A DNA stretch of 64,000 nt from Xiphophorus maculatus (lineage: Eukaryota > Chordata > Actinopteri > Cyprinodontiformes > Poeciliidae), in NCBI RefSeq assembly GCF_002775205.1, contig NC_036459.1, positions 600,492 to 664,491 of the forward strand, read 5' to 3'. Below the pieces are notes generated by a model. The model searched no databases. It was given only the letters and a program-made list of their open reading frames with translations, and had not been told where the DNA came from. Below are positions 15,101-22,884 of this stretch, one piece after another. A program made the position numbers and the translations under genes. Within the stretch, counting starts at the first letter, position 1. Every line of letters starts with the position of its first letter.

Positions 15101-18100
15101 AAACAGCTGATGCCAGGGCTACATCCAACCAAATTATCCAGAGAAGGACAGTTTTATGCAAAATTCGCATTTTTATACTTCCATTAGGGTCTCACCTGCC
15201 TCTAAAAACAGACCAAGTGCTTAACAAAAACCATGACAAAAAACAATTAAAATAAACTGCATTTTTTTGGCCAATGAGTTATTGCTTTTTGGTGTCTGGA
15301 AAATGAGCCGTTTCAGAAACTTCCTGATTGTTAAGTCACATTCCACGGACTCTGCCTCGTTACCTAGCAACCCCAGCAGAATTCCACCCCGTTACCTAGC
15401 AACCCCGGCAGAATTCCACCCCGTTACCTAGCAACCCCAGCCTGAGCTACATAGATGTATCCTCCTATGAAGGTCACCTTTAAAAAAAGAGTCTGTTTCA
15501 TTTTATTAAATTTCATATAATGGAATATGAAGAAAAAATAGAATTTGGCTCAAACGCATATTGTTTAATTTTTGTGGTGTTTTTTACAAGTAGCTAAAGT
15601 GATTATTACAGTAAATAATCAATTTTGAGAATCAGTATAGTATCAGTATAGTAACTGGATGACTTTTTTGGCGAAGTAATCAGTAATTAGTAACTAATTA
15701 CTATTTCCCAGTAACTTGAACAGAGGGTTGCCCCCTGCTGAGCGCCCCCTGCTGGGCGCTGGCTCACCTTCCTGCACCGTCTTGTCCTGCGGCAGCTCTG
15801 GCATGTTTTCGTCCAGCAGGTCAGCCAGCGTCTGCGTGTTGGCCAGCAGCTTCTGGTAAGACGTGGCGAACTCCTCGTACTGCTTGTGGCGATCTTCGCT
15901 CAGCTCCCCTTTGGAGTGCAAGATCCGCCTGAAACCAACAACAGAAAAACTCAGCTCGGGTCAAAGTGCTTAAAAATCCATTTTACAGGAAAATTTATTT
16001 ACATTTTGTTTTCTGTTAACTTTCTTTGAGTTGAGGAGCTCATTTATAATTCTGATGGCATTTAAATAAAAAGTCATCTCATGGCTGAAAATGAGAGAAA
16101 ACGCAACTAAAGTCCAAAGGGGAACTGATTAAAACAAGTCGGACGGATTGGCAGAAAAACATAAAGCAACGTGAACTATTAATCAATTTTATTGATTAAC
16201 TGATTTTTTGGTTTTACAAGAATAAAGTCTCAGATCAGAGAAACTCATCCAGGCTTCAGTTTCTATTTAGTGGCTTTGACTCCTGCAGCAGCGTCTTCAC
16301 AGGTCTGACTGACAACCCAACGGTCCAGAACGCTGCTGCTGGAGTTCTGACTAGAACCAGGAGGATAGAGACACCACCCAGCTCTACGTCACCTGGCTCT
16401 ACGTCACCCAGCTCTACAGTCCTTCACTGAGAAAAGACACTTTAACTCCTGCTGGTAGTTTATAAATCACTGATAGGATAAAAGATCTGCTGCTGCTGGA
16501 TCAACCTTCCAGACCTCTCAGGTTCTGGTTCTGGTCTGAACCAAACATGGAGAAGCAGCATTCAGCTTCTATGTTCCACAAATCTGGAACAAACTTCCAG
16601 AAAACTGCAAAACAGCCGAAACACTGAGTTCCTTTTAAATCTAGACTAAAACCCACCAGTTTAGTTGCTTTGGAACCGTAATAAATTGAACACATTTCAT
16701 CTTTTTTTATGATGAAATGTCCTTTGAACTGCTGTGTTGCTGAAATGTGCTATTCAAATAAATATTCAATAGATTGATTTGTTGATTGATTAATCTGACC
16801 GGTTCTGCCTCTCGATGTTCTGCAGCTCCCGGTGGTCCTTCTTCAGGTGTTTGGTCAGCGAGGTGAAGTATTCCCTCAGCAGGTTCTGGAACGGCTGCTG
16901 CTTCTCGGTGCTGATGATCTCGCTCGGCGGGAACGCCAAGCCGAACTTCTCCGCCGCCAGCTTCACCCTGCGCGGCACCAGACCGGCGATGTCGTCGCCG
17001 CAGTGCTTGCAGAAGCTGATCACCACCGACACGTGAGTGTGCGTCTCGCGGTCCGTCCCGATGATGTTCTTCAGCTGCTCGTAGATCAGCGACAGCCCCT
17101 CCTTGTCGGTGAACAGGCCGACGATGGTGAGCTCGGCGATGAAGCGCAGGTCGGTGCGGAGCTTGCTCACATTGGGCGCCTTGTCCTCCTTCCTGGCCTC
17201 AAAGTGCTTCTTCCAGGCCTGTAGCAGCAGTGGCGCGAACTCAGCATAGCGCTGGTGGAACAGGGAGCACAGGTGCACGGCGCAGCCCACGTCGGAGATC
17301 TTCAGCTTGGCCTCCACGAGCGAGCTCACCGCCTCACCGATGTACTTGCTGAGGTTGAGCGAGGCGAAGTCGTTGGAGAGCGTGTCGCGCTGCTGCTCCG
17401 TCAGCGTGCGCAGCTTCTTGACGAAGGCTGTGTTCTTCTTCAGGCTGGAGTCCAGGCGGCTGAAGAAGGCCTCCTCGGGTCGGGCCTCCTGGGCGTTCTG
17501 GTTCCGGCTGCGGAGCTCCTTCCGGCCCTGATGCCGTTCCCAGGCCTCCTGGTGCAGCTGGTGGCCCTCCTCCTTTTCCCTGGAGACGAGAGACAACGGT
17601 GGACCAGGGTTAGAATAGTTCTGGGTTTTCATTTCACTGAAAAAACACAAAATCTTAACAAGTATTTATGGTCTAGTCCAGGGGTGGGCAACTCCAGACC
17701 TCGAGGGCCGGTGTCCTGCAACTTTTAGATGTTTCTCTACTTCAACACACCTGAGTCAAATAATGAGGTCATTAGCAGGACTCTGGAGAACCTGACTGCA
17801 CTTAGGAGGTGATTCAGCTGTTGGATTCAAGTGTGTTGGATCAGGGAGACGTCTAAGAGTTACAGGACACCGGCCCTCCAGGACCAGGATTGCCCACCCC
17901 TGGTCTAGTTTCTAGTGCAAATATCTTATTACACTGAAAATACAACAAAACTAATTCACAAGTAACTTTTCAGCAATATAAAGGAGCTTGTTTTATAAAA
18001 TTAGCAGCTGCTATTTGCGTTATGTTTGGTTCCTAAACAGGAAAAATAAAAGTCAGAATCTCTGAATGAAATCCTCTGAATGAACTGGATTAATCCAAAC

Positions 18101-18524
18101 TTAATTTGACTTCATCACTCGGTTTCATCTTCATAATGAAGTTAACCATGACTCACTTGAGCAGAGCTGCCTCTTCCTCACGCTGCCGTTTGGCCTCATC
18201 TTCTTCGAGCTTCTTCTGCAGCTCCTCCTGTTGCTTCTTCTCCTCCTCCTCTTTCTTCTTCTGATCCTCCTCCGCTTTCTGCTTTTCCTCCTCTTTCTTC
18301 CTTCGCTCCTTTTCCTCTTTCTTCTTCTTTTCCTCCTCTAAGCGCTTTTTCTTCTCCTCCTTGCCTGCATCCTTTTTACCGCTGGCTTTCGCCTCTTCTT
18401 TAGCCTTGTCTCTACCAGATGCCGCCCTCCATTCAGCCTCTTTGTCCTTCTCTTTTTCTTTGTTGGTGAAGGAGTTGACGTCTTTTTCATCCATGTTTAC
18501 TGAGGGCTTGCTCTCAGCAGGCAT
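158..18524 (-). CDS. upf2: UPF2, regulator of nonsense transcripts 2 (complete, spliced)
   Basis: UPF2 bridges UPF1 and UPF3 in nonsense-mediated mRNA decay, mainly in the cytoplasm. Coding exons, 5' to 3': 18524-18157, 17579-16800, 15928-15768, 15090-14899, 13536-13390, 12764-12661, 12578-12493, 12414-12306, 11623-11510, 11431-11315, 10141-9752, 8225-7950, 7061-6878, 3670-3522, 3212-3108, 3036-2938, 2852-2679, 1093-952, 478-358, 263-158. They sum to 3924 nt, about 1307 aa (human 1272), and every junction is GT-AG. Residues 1-123 are a Lys/Glu-rich coiled-coil head. About 124-1009 hold the three MIF4G repeats (first repeat in the 780-nt exon). Residues about 1010-1094 are a Glu/Asp-rich linker, followed by the UPF1-binding tail. 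The start (MPAES...) matches the family N-terminus. The C-terminal tail after residue 1273 is not in the mammalian protein; see findings. Family identity is certain; individual exon edges less so. Confidence 0.95.
264..357 (-). other. upf2: upf2 last intron: retention gives a mammal-length C-terminus
   Basis: The penultimate exon ends in AG before GTGAG. If this 94-bp intron is kept, the frame meets TGA at once and gives a 1273-residue protein ending ...TGGR, close to the human ending. If it is spliced, about 34 further basic and Gln-rich residues are added. The 3' splice site is a NAGNAG tandem (TAGCAG, 261-266), so the tail could also differ by one serine. Confidence 0.55.
3495..3508 (+). 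promoter_or_regulatory. RFX X-box motif in upf2 intron
   Basis: GTCACC-AT-AGCAAC fits the RFX X-box consensus GTNRCC-N(0-3)-RGYAAC in every defined position. It lies just outside the exon starting at 3522. Whether it is bound is unknown. Confidence 0.35.
4345..4358 (-). promoter_or_regulatory. CTCF-like core motif
   Basis: Read on the minus strand the site is CCAGCAGAGGGCGC, a close match to the CTCF core. It sits in the 3.2-kb upf2 intron between 3671 and 6877. That intron otherwise holds A/T-rich repeats, a TTATGACTTTATTC-type foldback (about 4495-4690) and no recognisable exon. Confidence 0.35.
7271..7490. repeat. L2-clade LINE / V-SINE-like 3' fragment
   Basis: The stretch carries the blocks seen at the 3' end of many fish L2-type LINEs and related SINEs: 'ggacagggcgccagtctgtc', 'taacctgacagtcatgtttc', 'tggactgtgggaggaagccg' and 'agggagaacatgcagaaag'. 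A (CA)-rich microsatellite is embedded at about 7340-7371. It lies in the upf2 intron between 7062 and 7949. Family call is from recognition of these blocks, not an alignment. Confidence 0.55.
8437..8760. repeat. Dispersed AT-rich repeat with GATTAATCG palindromes
   Basis: One copy of a degenerate family seen many times in the window, for example near 5790-6340, 9495-9600, 10560-10690, 11800-11935, 13080-13205, 39620-39980, 41585-41630, 48040-48430, 52420-52790 and 54900-55100. Shared blocks are GATTAATC(A/G)-type palindromes, 'aataatc', 'ttagtaatcgattaatcatt' and 'taattaagc...aaaactgcac'. It looks like an old non-autonomous DNA element rather than a gene. Confidence 0.5.
13862..14650. repeat. 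Dispersed 'ACTTGAGTAAAA' repeat, split by a SINE
   Basis: Begins 'gggtagtaactagttccact' and repeatedly carries ACTTGAGTAAAA-type words. A second copy starts at 51146 ('gagtagtaactagtta') and a fragment lies at about 9600-9690. The copy here is interrupted by the SINE at 14371-14575, so it is older than that SINE. No coding capacity seen. Confidence 0.5.
14371..14575 (+). mobile_element. tRNA-derived SINE, copy 1
   Basis: The 5' part contains a near-perfect RNA polymerase III B box (GGTTCGACTCC) and an A-box-like segment downstream of 'gtggtggcgcag'. The 3' part ends in an A-rich tail. A 17-bp target-site duplication (14354-14370 and 14576-14592, one mismatch) brackets it. The same element occurs at 38106-38302. 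It is a SINE and not a tRNA gene, because the body continues about 130 bases past the tRNA-like head. Confidence 0.8.
15345..15442. repeat. 32-bp tandem repeat carrying three RFX X-boxes
   Basis: GTTACC-T-AGCAAC occurs at 15359-15371, 15391-15403 and 15423-15435, exactly 32 bp apart, within a repeat that also contains 'cagaattccacccc'. Each copy meets the X-box consensus GTNRCC-N(0-3)-RGYAAC. It lies in the upf2 intron between 15091 and 15767. Confidence 0.6.
16250..16700 (+). pseudogene. Decayed non-LTR retrotransposon (CR1/L2/Rex-type) 3' ORF fragment
   Basis: The sequence resembles the C-terminal end of fish LINE ORF2: a segment with 'ttccacaaatctggaacaaa' followed by 'ccttttaaatctagactaaa', which in intact copies encodes the '..LWN.LP...L..FK..LK' tail. 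Here it is broken by stop codons and indels and has no open frame. It sits in the upf2 intron between 15929 and 16799. LINE clade not resolved. Confidence 0.45.
17640..18000. repeat. Foldback repeat copy interrupted by a hAT-like MITE
   Basis: The parts at 17640-17677 and 17903-18000 match the arm of the foldback element at 28384-28725 (shared words 'ctagt.tctagtgcaaatatctta' and 'aacaagtaacttttcagca'). The two halves are separated by the element at 17678-17902, so this foldback was already present when the MITE inserted. Confidence 0.5.
17678..17902. mobile_element. Non-autonomous hAT-like MITE
   Basis: The 225-bp element has 13-bp terminal inverted repeats, CAGGGGTGGGCAA and TTGCCCACCCCTG, and an 8-bp target-site duplication (GTCTAGTC at 17670-17677, GTCTAGTT at 17903-17910, one mismatch). 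Both are typical of hAT elements. There is no transposase frame. A decayed relative without clear ends lies at about 48455-48585. Confidence 0.75.
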
Positions 18525-19307
18525 ACTGAGGGTAGAGAACAACAAAAAATTTCTTCAACAAAACAGAAAACTGTTCAGATTCCTTAAAAACCATGAACAA
18601 CAAACTAAACTGAAGCTTAAAATTGACAACTTTTCAATCTGTTGAAGCCATTAAAGAGTGAAATCCTAATATATAACACTGCTTTTATACTAATTTCAGA
18701 ACCAGACCTTTTTTAGAGAACTGTTTACTAAATGAACAGGAAAAGAACCTTAAACTTAAAGTGCTATGTCAAAACATACCAGATAACCTAAATTAAACCA
18801 GATACAAACTGGATTTATGGGCTTTACTTCATCGGTATGAAAAAAGTTAAATTGTGATTGTGAATATTTAACTCATTGTGACTTTTCTTCTCAAAAACAT
18901 TTAACTTCCCTTTGGGATTCATAAAGTATTTCTGAATTTAATGGAGAGCAGAAGAATTTTGCACTTGAATATAATAAGTTATTTTTGTGGCAATCTGACA
19001 CACTAACATGTAAGAGCTGATTAAAATAACTTCTAAAAATCCATGCGCACAAGAAGTCATTCTTTATTTTGTAAAAAATAAAAAATCTACAAGTTACCAG
19101 TTTTAAAGGCAAAAATTGGATTTTAACTGCACACGGTTCTATTCAATTCAACTTCATAATATAGAGCTGGAATGTTGCTGCAGCATTTCTTCAAACTACC
19201 AACTATTACCACGCAAAACATGTCATTTAAACTGTAGGAGCTGTAACAAGTCAGGGATCTTTTAAAAATGTTATTTCAAAACCTAATTTAACGACAAAAC
19301 CATTTAC

Positions 19308-19381
19308 CTGCATCGTGAGGAAGAGTCGGAAATCAAACCACCGAACCGCCTTTTAACCACAGACCTTAGCTGACACGTTTA
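19308..19381 (-). promoter_or_regulatory. upf2: upf2 non-coding exon 2 with overlapping uORF
   Basis: On the minus strand this 74-bp segment has a strong acceptor (cttttttcag) and donor (CGATGCAG/gtaaat). It would join to the T at 18525 that precedes the upf2 start codon. Its last six bases are ATG CAG; after splicing they read ATG CAG TAT GCC TGC TGA. That is a five-codon uORF whose stop lies just past, and out of frame with, the main ATG. A further upstream exon with a GTAAG donor at 19663-19664 probably holds the transcription start near 19740. Confidence 0.55.
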
Positions 19382-19740
19382 CTGAAAAAAGACAAGATCC
19401 TTCAGCTCTTAACAGCTAAACTTGTCGATGTGCTTTCATTTCAGAGTGCTACTAACAAGCTGTAGCGTTAAAATGTGTTTAGAAATTCATAAGTTAGCAT
19501 TAGCATTAGCTAAGGCATTGTATGAACCGACATAAACAGACGTTTATACACCCCGGAAATGCGCATTAAGCTGTGGCAATGTTGACTTTAAATAACATAC
19601 ACGGTAAAATAACAGATATAGGCACAAATCTGTGGGAAAGTGGCTGTATAAAGATGAATCTTACCTACTGATGACTCCAAAACAAACATCGGTGAATGGT
19701 TTCCAAGTTAACCGAAGAAGGACCCTGTTATATTGGTACT

Positions 19741-20497
19741 ATACGTTTTGCCTGATTAAAAATATAGTAAATAAAACAAACATGGGTAATTTTGTGGCAG
19801 CTAAAATAATTGGTCTATATATCAATACAGATTTATTTTTAATATATGTATATTTTACTTTATCATATATCTTGGCAAATTTAAATTGTGTCAACTGGAA
19901 TTTTTAAGGTCGCCTGTAGTCGTATGCTAGGGTATGTTAGGCGGCTAATATAACACTTTAAAACCAGCATTTTTCTTCTCAAACACTCCCACTAAGGAAT
20001 AAAATAAATAAATAATAATTTACATTTTAATATTACACTTTTTATCGCATTTAATAAATATTAACTATTATTTCATAGTTATTACTATTTTTAAATAGTT
20101 GACATTCCTTAAATCTTTTAAAATGTTTTTTGCTTTTTTTCCCCCTCAAAAATAATTGTAACATAGAAAAGGTCACACAACATCGGAATCAGATTCAAAT
20201 CTAGACTTTAACTTGGCCACAACAAAACCTTAATTTTGTGTTTTTATTTTGAGTCATTGTTGTGCTGCATAACCTTTCTTCACCTAATGAAATTATTGAA
20301 GAAATACTTTCTGCACTCAGGTTATCTTTGATTTATGTTTTTGACATAATATGTAAGGAAAAAAATTTATTAATTTCAGACCCACAAATCTGTTTTATCA
20401 TATCAATTCTTAAAAAGACCTGAAATACAGGTTTTCTCTTGCCATTTATTAATTAAAATGTAAATTAATTACTGATGTGTACTTAATTTTACACAAG
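19741..20497. other. AT-rich intergenic spacer upstream of upf2
   Basis: Apart from the inferred upf2 promoter at its left edge, I see only A/T-rich sequence, with no open frame resembling a protein family and no repeat I can name. Confidence 0.4.
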
Positions 20498-20854
20498 TAA
20501 ACACTGAAGAGGAAATTATAGCATAATTTCAGCAGTTTATTGCAGAAAATTGGAATTTCTCATTACAACCCGATTTATTACAACTCACTTTAATCCATAT
20601 TAAAACAACAAAACATAAACAAAAAGACAAAGAATAAAAAAAGAAATCTACTGCAGAATGTAATTAAGCTACAAACAGAAAATAATAAGCCAGACTAAAT
20701 TAATAAAATAAAGAAATCGGTAAAAAATACTGAACGACAATTAAAGCATGATTATGTTTTGCTGTAAAAATAAAACTGAAATGAATCCATTCAAGGAAAA
20801 AAAACTGGATCGCTGAAATGTCTGAGGTTAAATTCAGCCAGGAAAAAAGTGAGT
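20498..20854. repeat. 357-bp direct repeat, left copy
   Basis: Matches 27793-28149 at all but one position as far as I can compare by eye (A at 20831, C in the right copy). It starts TAAACACTG and ends AAGTGAGT. It lacks TG...CA ends, is not followed by a primer-binding site, and holds no open frame, so it is unlikely to be an LTR. The right copy begins at the very base after the 3' LTR ends, which marks this as host DNA duplicated at the insertion. Confidence 0.85.
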
Positions 20855-20962
20855 AAGACTGTATTCCGGTTGACTGTGCCTCCACTTGGGCAGAATCACA
20901 TTTCCTGTGTATTCTTTAGAGATTCGAGTAAAATGTTGTGGTGTTAATTTGTTTTGTGATAG

Positions 20963-20993
<31 letters not shown>

Positions 20994-21231
20994 CTTTCCA
21001 GCTAGCCATTCAAAGGGGCCGTTGTGACTCAGTATTGAATATACATATTTATTGTTGTGGCATTTTATTTTTTTATTCTCTTTTAAATGTCTATAAGATG
21101 TGCTGAGTAGTGTGTTGAATTTATTTGCTGCAAAGAACACTATAGTGAACTTCCTGAAACACAGGCACAAGATCTGTTGTGCCCATAATTCTACTTAAGA
21201 GTAAAATATAATAAAGAAAGAAAGGGCAAAT

Positions 21232-22884
21232 ATGTGGCATCATCACTCAGTTGAGCCCCTGAGTCCAGGATCTCTCGCAGAGTCCCAGCAAAATAACCTC
21301 AGTGCCATTCCAGGTCACACACAACCGCAGCCATGGCCATGTGAAGGGCAGCTTACTCCTCCTCCTCCTCATTTGTCCTTCTATAGTGACCAGTACCCTG
21401 TCCCTCCGCAGCCGTCTCTCCTTCCTCTTCCTCCTCCTACTGCTCCAGCTGCACCAGCCCACGTTGGTCATCAAAGCTATTCTAGTGCATTCCAAAATGC
21501 ACCTCAGTTACTACAGCAGCCCAGCACACAACCTCCAGGGGTTAACCAGACCGGGCAGCTTGTGGGACATAGCACCCACACCTACCCAGACCACCTACAT
21601 TCCACCCCTCACTCCCAGCCCAGACCCACACTCCAGCCCTCTCAATCTGTTGCACCTATTTATCAGGGTTGCACTCAGGGGGAAGCACGAACACAAAATA
21701 TACCCCAGTTTGCCTCATATGGAGCCCCCAACCACGCTGGGCACGAGCAGGCCAGTGTACCACAGCACATGCAGCCGCATGCATTGGGGTTTAACACATA
21801 TGACCGCTCAGGAGCTGCCCAATACATTCCTCGACCCCCACCTGCTGCCATGGCCTCGTATGCATACCATCCTGACCCTCAGTTAGATGACGGTGGGAGG
21901 ACTACCATCAGTCCACGCCTCCCCCAAGCAATATATGGTGGTTTCCTGCAGACTCACCAAGTAAAGAACGTGCAAGTCTTTACTGGTAACGCAGACAGTA
22001 AGATGCTCGTGGAAGACTGGATCCGTGATATGCAATACCTGCTGGATGCCATTGACCTCCCTGTACATCTTCGCTTCTCCACAGTGGTTCGACACCTCAA
22101 TGGAGAGGCCAGAAAGCTGGTTCTCAACCTCCCACCCAATGACCAGACCCCCGAGAAGGCATTTAACGAACTGAGGGCAGAATACGGTGATACTCAAGGC
22201 TCGTTAGATCCTTTAGCCGACTTTTATGAGCGGAGCCAGAGGTCATGCGAGTCAGCCTGCTCGTATGCCATAGCGCTGGAGGCAATCTTGCGGGCTGTGG
22301 AAGAACACCAGAGGGGTGGTAGGCCCTTTCCAGATCGAGATAGTAAACTGACTCGCCAGTTTTTAAGAGGGCTGATAGACGAACAGGTATATGCACGAAT
22401 AGCTCCAATGAAGCCCATGTTACTGAGTTTCAGAGAACTGCAGTCAGAGTTACGAAATATGGCAAGAGAAACAAAGAAGTTCCAGCCACAAAATAAAATA
22501 AAGAAGACATTTACTCAGGTGCAGATGACCTCAGAAAGCTCAGCTGTGAGGTTGGAAGGAAAACAATGCACTTCTGAGCTCTCTGAACTGACTGAGATTG
22601 TCAGAAAATTAGCTCTTAACCAAGAAGAGCAAATGGCCAAGCTGTCCAAACTGGAATCAAGTATAAAATCCTCCAAGTTGCCCCCAAACACATCCCCCTC
22701 ATCAGCACATTCTACGAGCCACAGTTCAAGTGTTACATGTCATCGCTGTGGAAACCGAGGGCACATAGCTAGATTTTGCCGAGCAGTACTTCCTGATTCC
22801 ACCTCCACTGGGACTCGCCTTGCTCAGTGGTCAACCTCGGCAGAGGAAATCAGCATCCCCCCAGCTCAGGGTTTAAACGCTTAA
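21232..22884 (+). CDS. gag: Gag polyprotein of Ty3/gypsy element (550 aa)
   Basis: Structural protein of the retrotransposon particle. The first about 240 residues are Pro/Gln/His-rich and low in complexity. Residues about 245-415 form a helical capsid-like region (VFTG..., W at the first helix, 'F.ERSQ...ES') that recalls the Gag fold kept in vertebrate PNMA proteins. A CCHC zinc knuckle (C-x2-C-x4-H-x4-C) lies near residue 503. The start is the first ATG of the frame. The frame ends 58 bases inside the pol frame, and the last codons overlap a -1 frameshift site. The PNMA comparison is by eye. Confidence 0.85.
   Translation: MWHHHSVEPLSPGSLAESQQNNLSAIPGHTQPQPWPCEGQLTPPPPHLSFYSDQYPVPPQPSLLPLPPPTAPAAPAHVGHQSYSSAFQNAPQLLQQPSTQPPGVNQTGQLVGHSTHTYPDHLHSTPHSQPRPTLQPSQSVAPIYQGCTQGEARTQNIPQFASYGAPNHAGHEQASVPQHMQPHALGFNTYDRSGAAQYIPRPPPAAMASYAYHPDPQLDDGGRTTISPRLPQAIYGGFLQTHQVKNVQVFTGNADSKMLVEDWIRDMQYLLDAIDLPVHLRFSTVVRHLNGEARKLVLNLPPNDQTPEKAFNELRAEYGDTQGSLDPLADFYERSQRSCESACSYAIALEAILRAVEEHQRGGRPFPDRDSKLTRQFLRGLIDEQVYARIAPMKPMLLSFRELQSELRNMARETKKFQPQNKIKKTFTQVQMTSESSAVRLEGKQCTSELSELTEIVRKLALNQEEQMAKLSKLESSIKSSKLPPNTSPSSAHSTSHSSSVTCHRCGNRGHIARFCRAVLPDSTSTGTRLAQWSTSAEEISIPPAQGLNA

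Noticed and set aside
16815-17728. Plus-strand frames of 130-157 codons opposite the large upf2 exon
   Set aside because: They mirror the GC-rich minus-strand exon and show no domain; typical antisense shadows.
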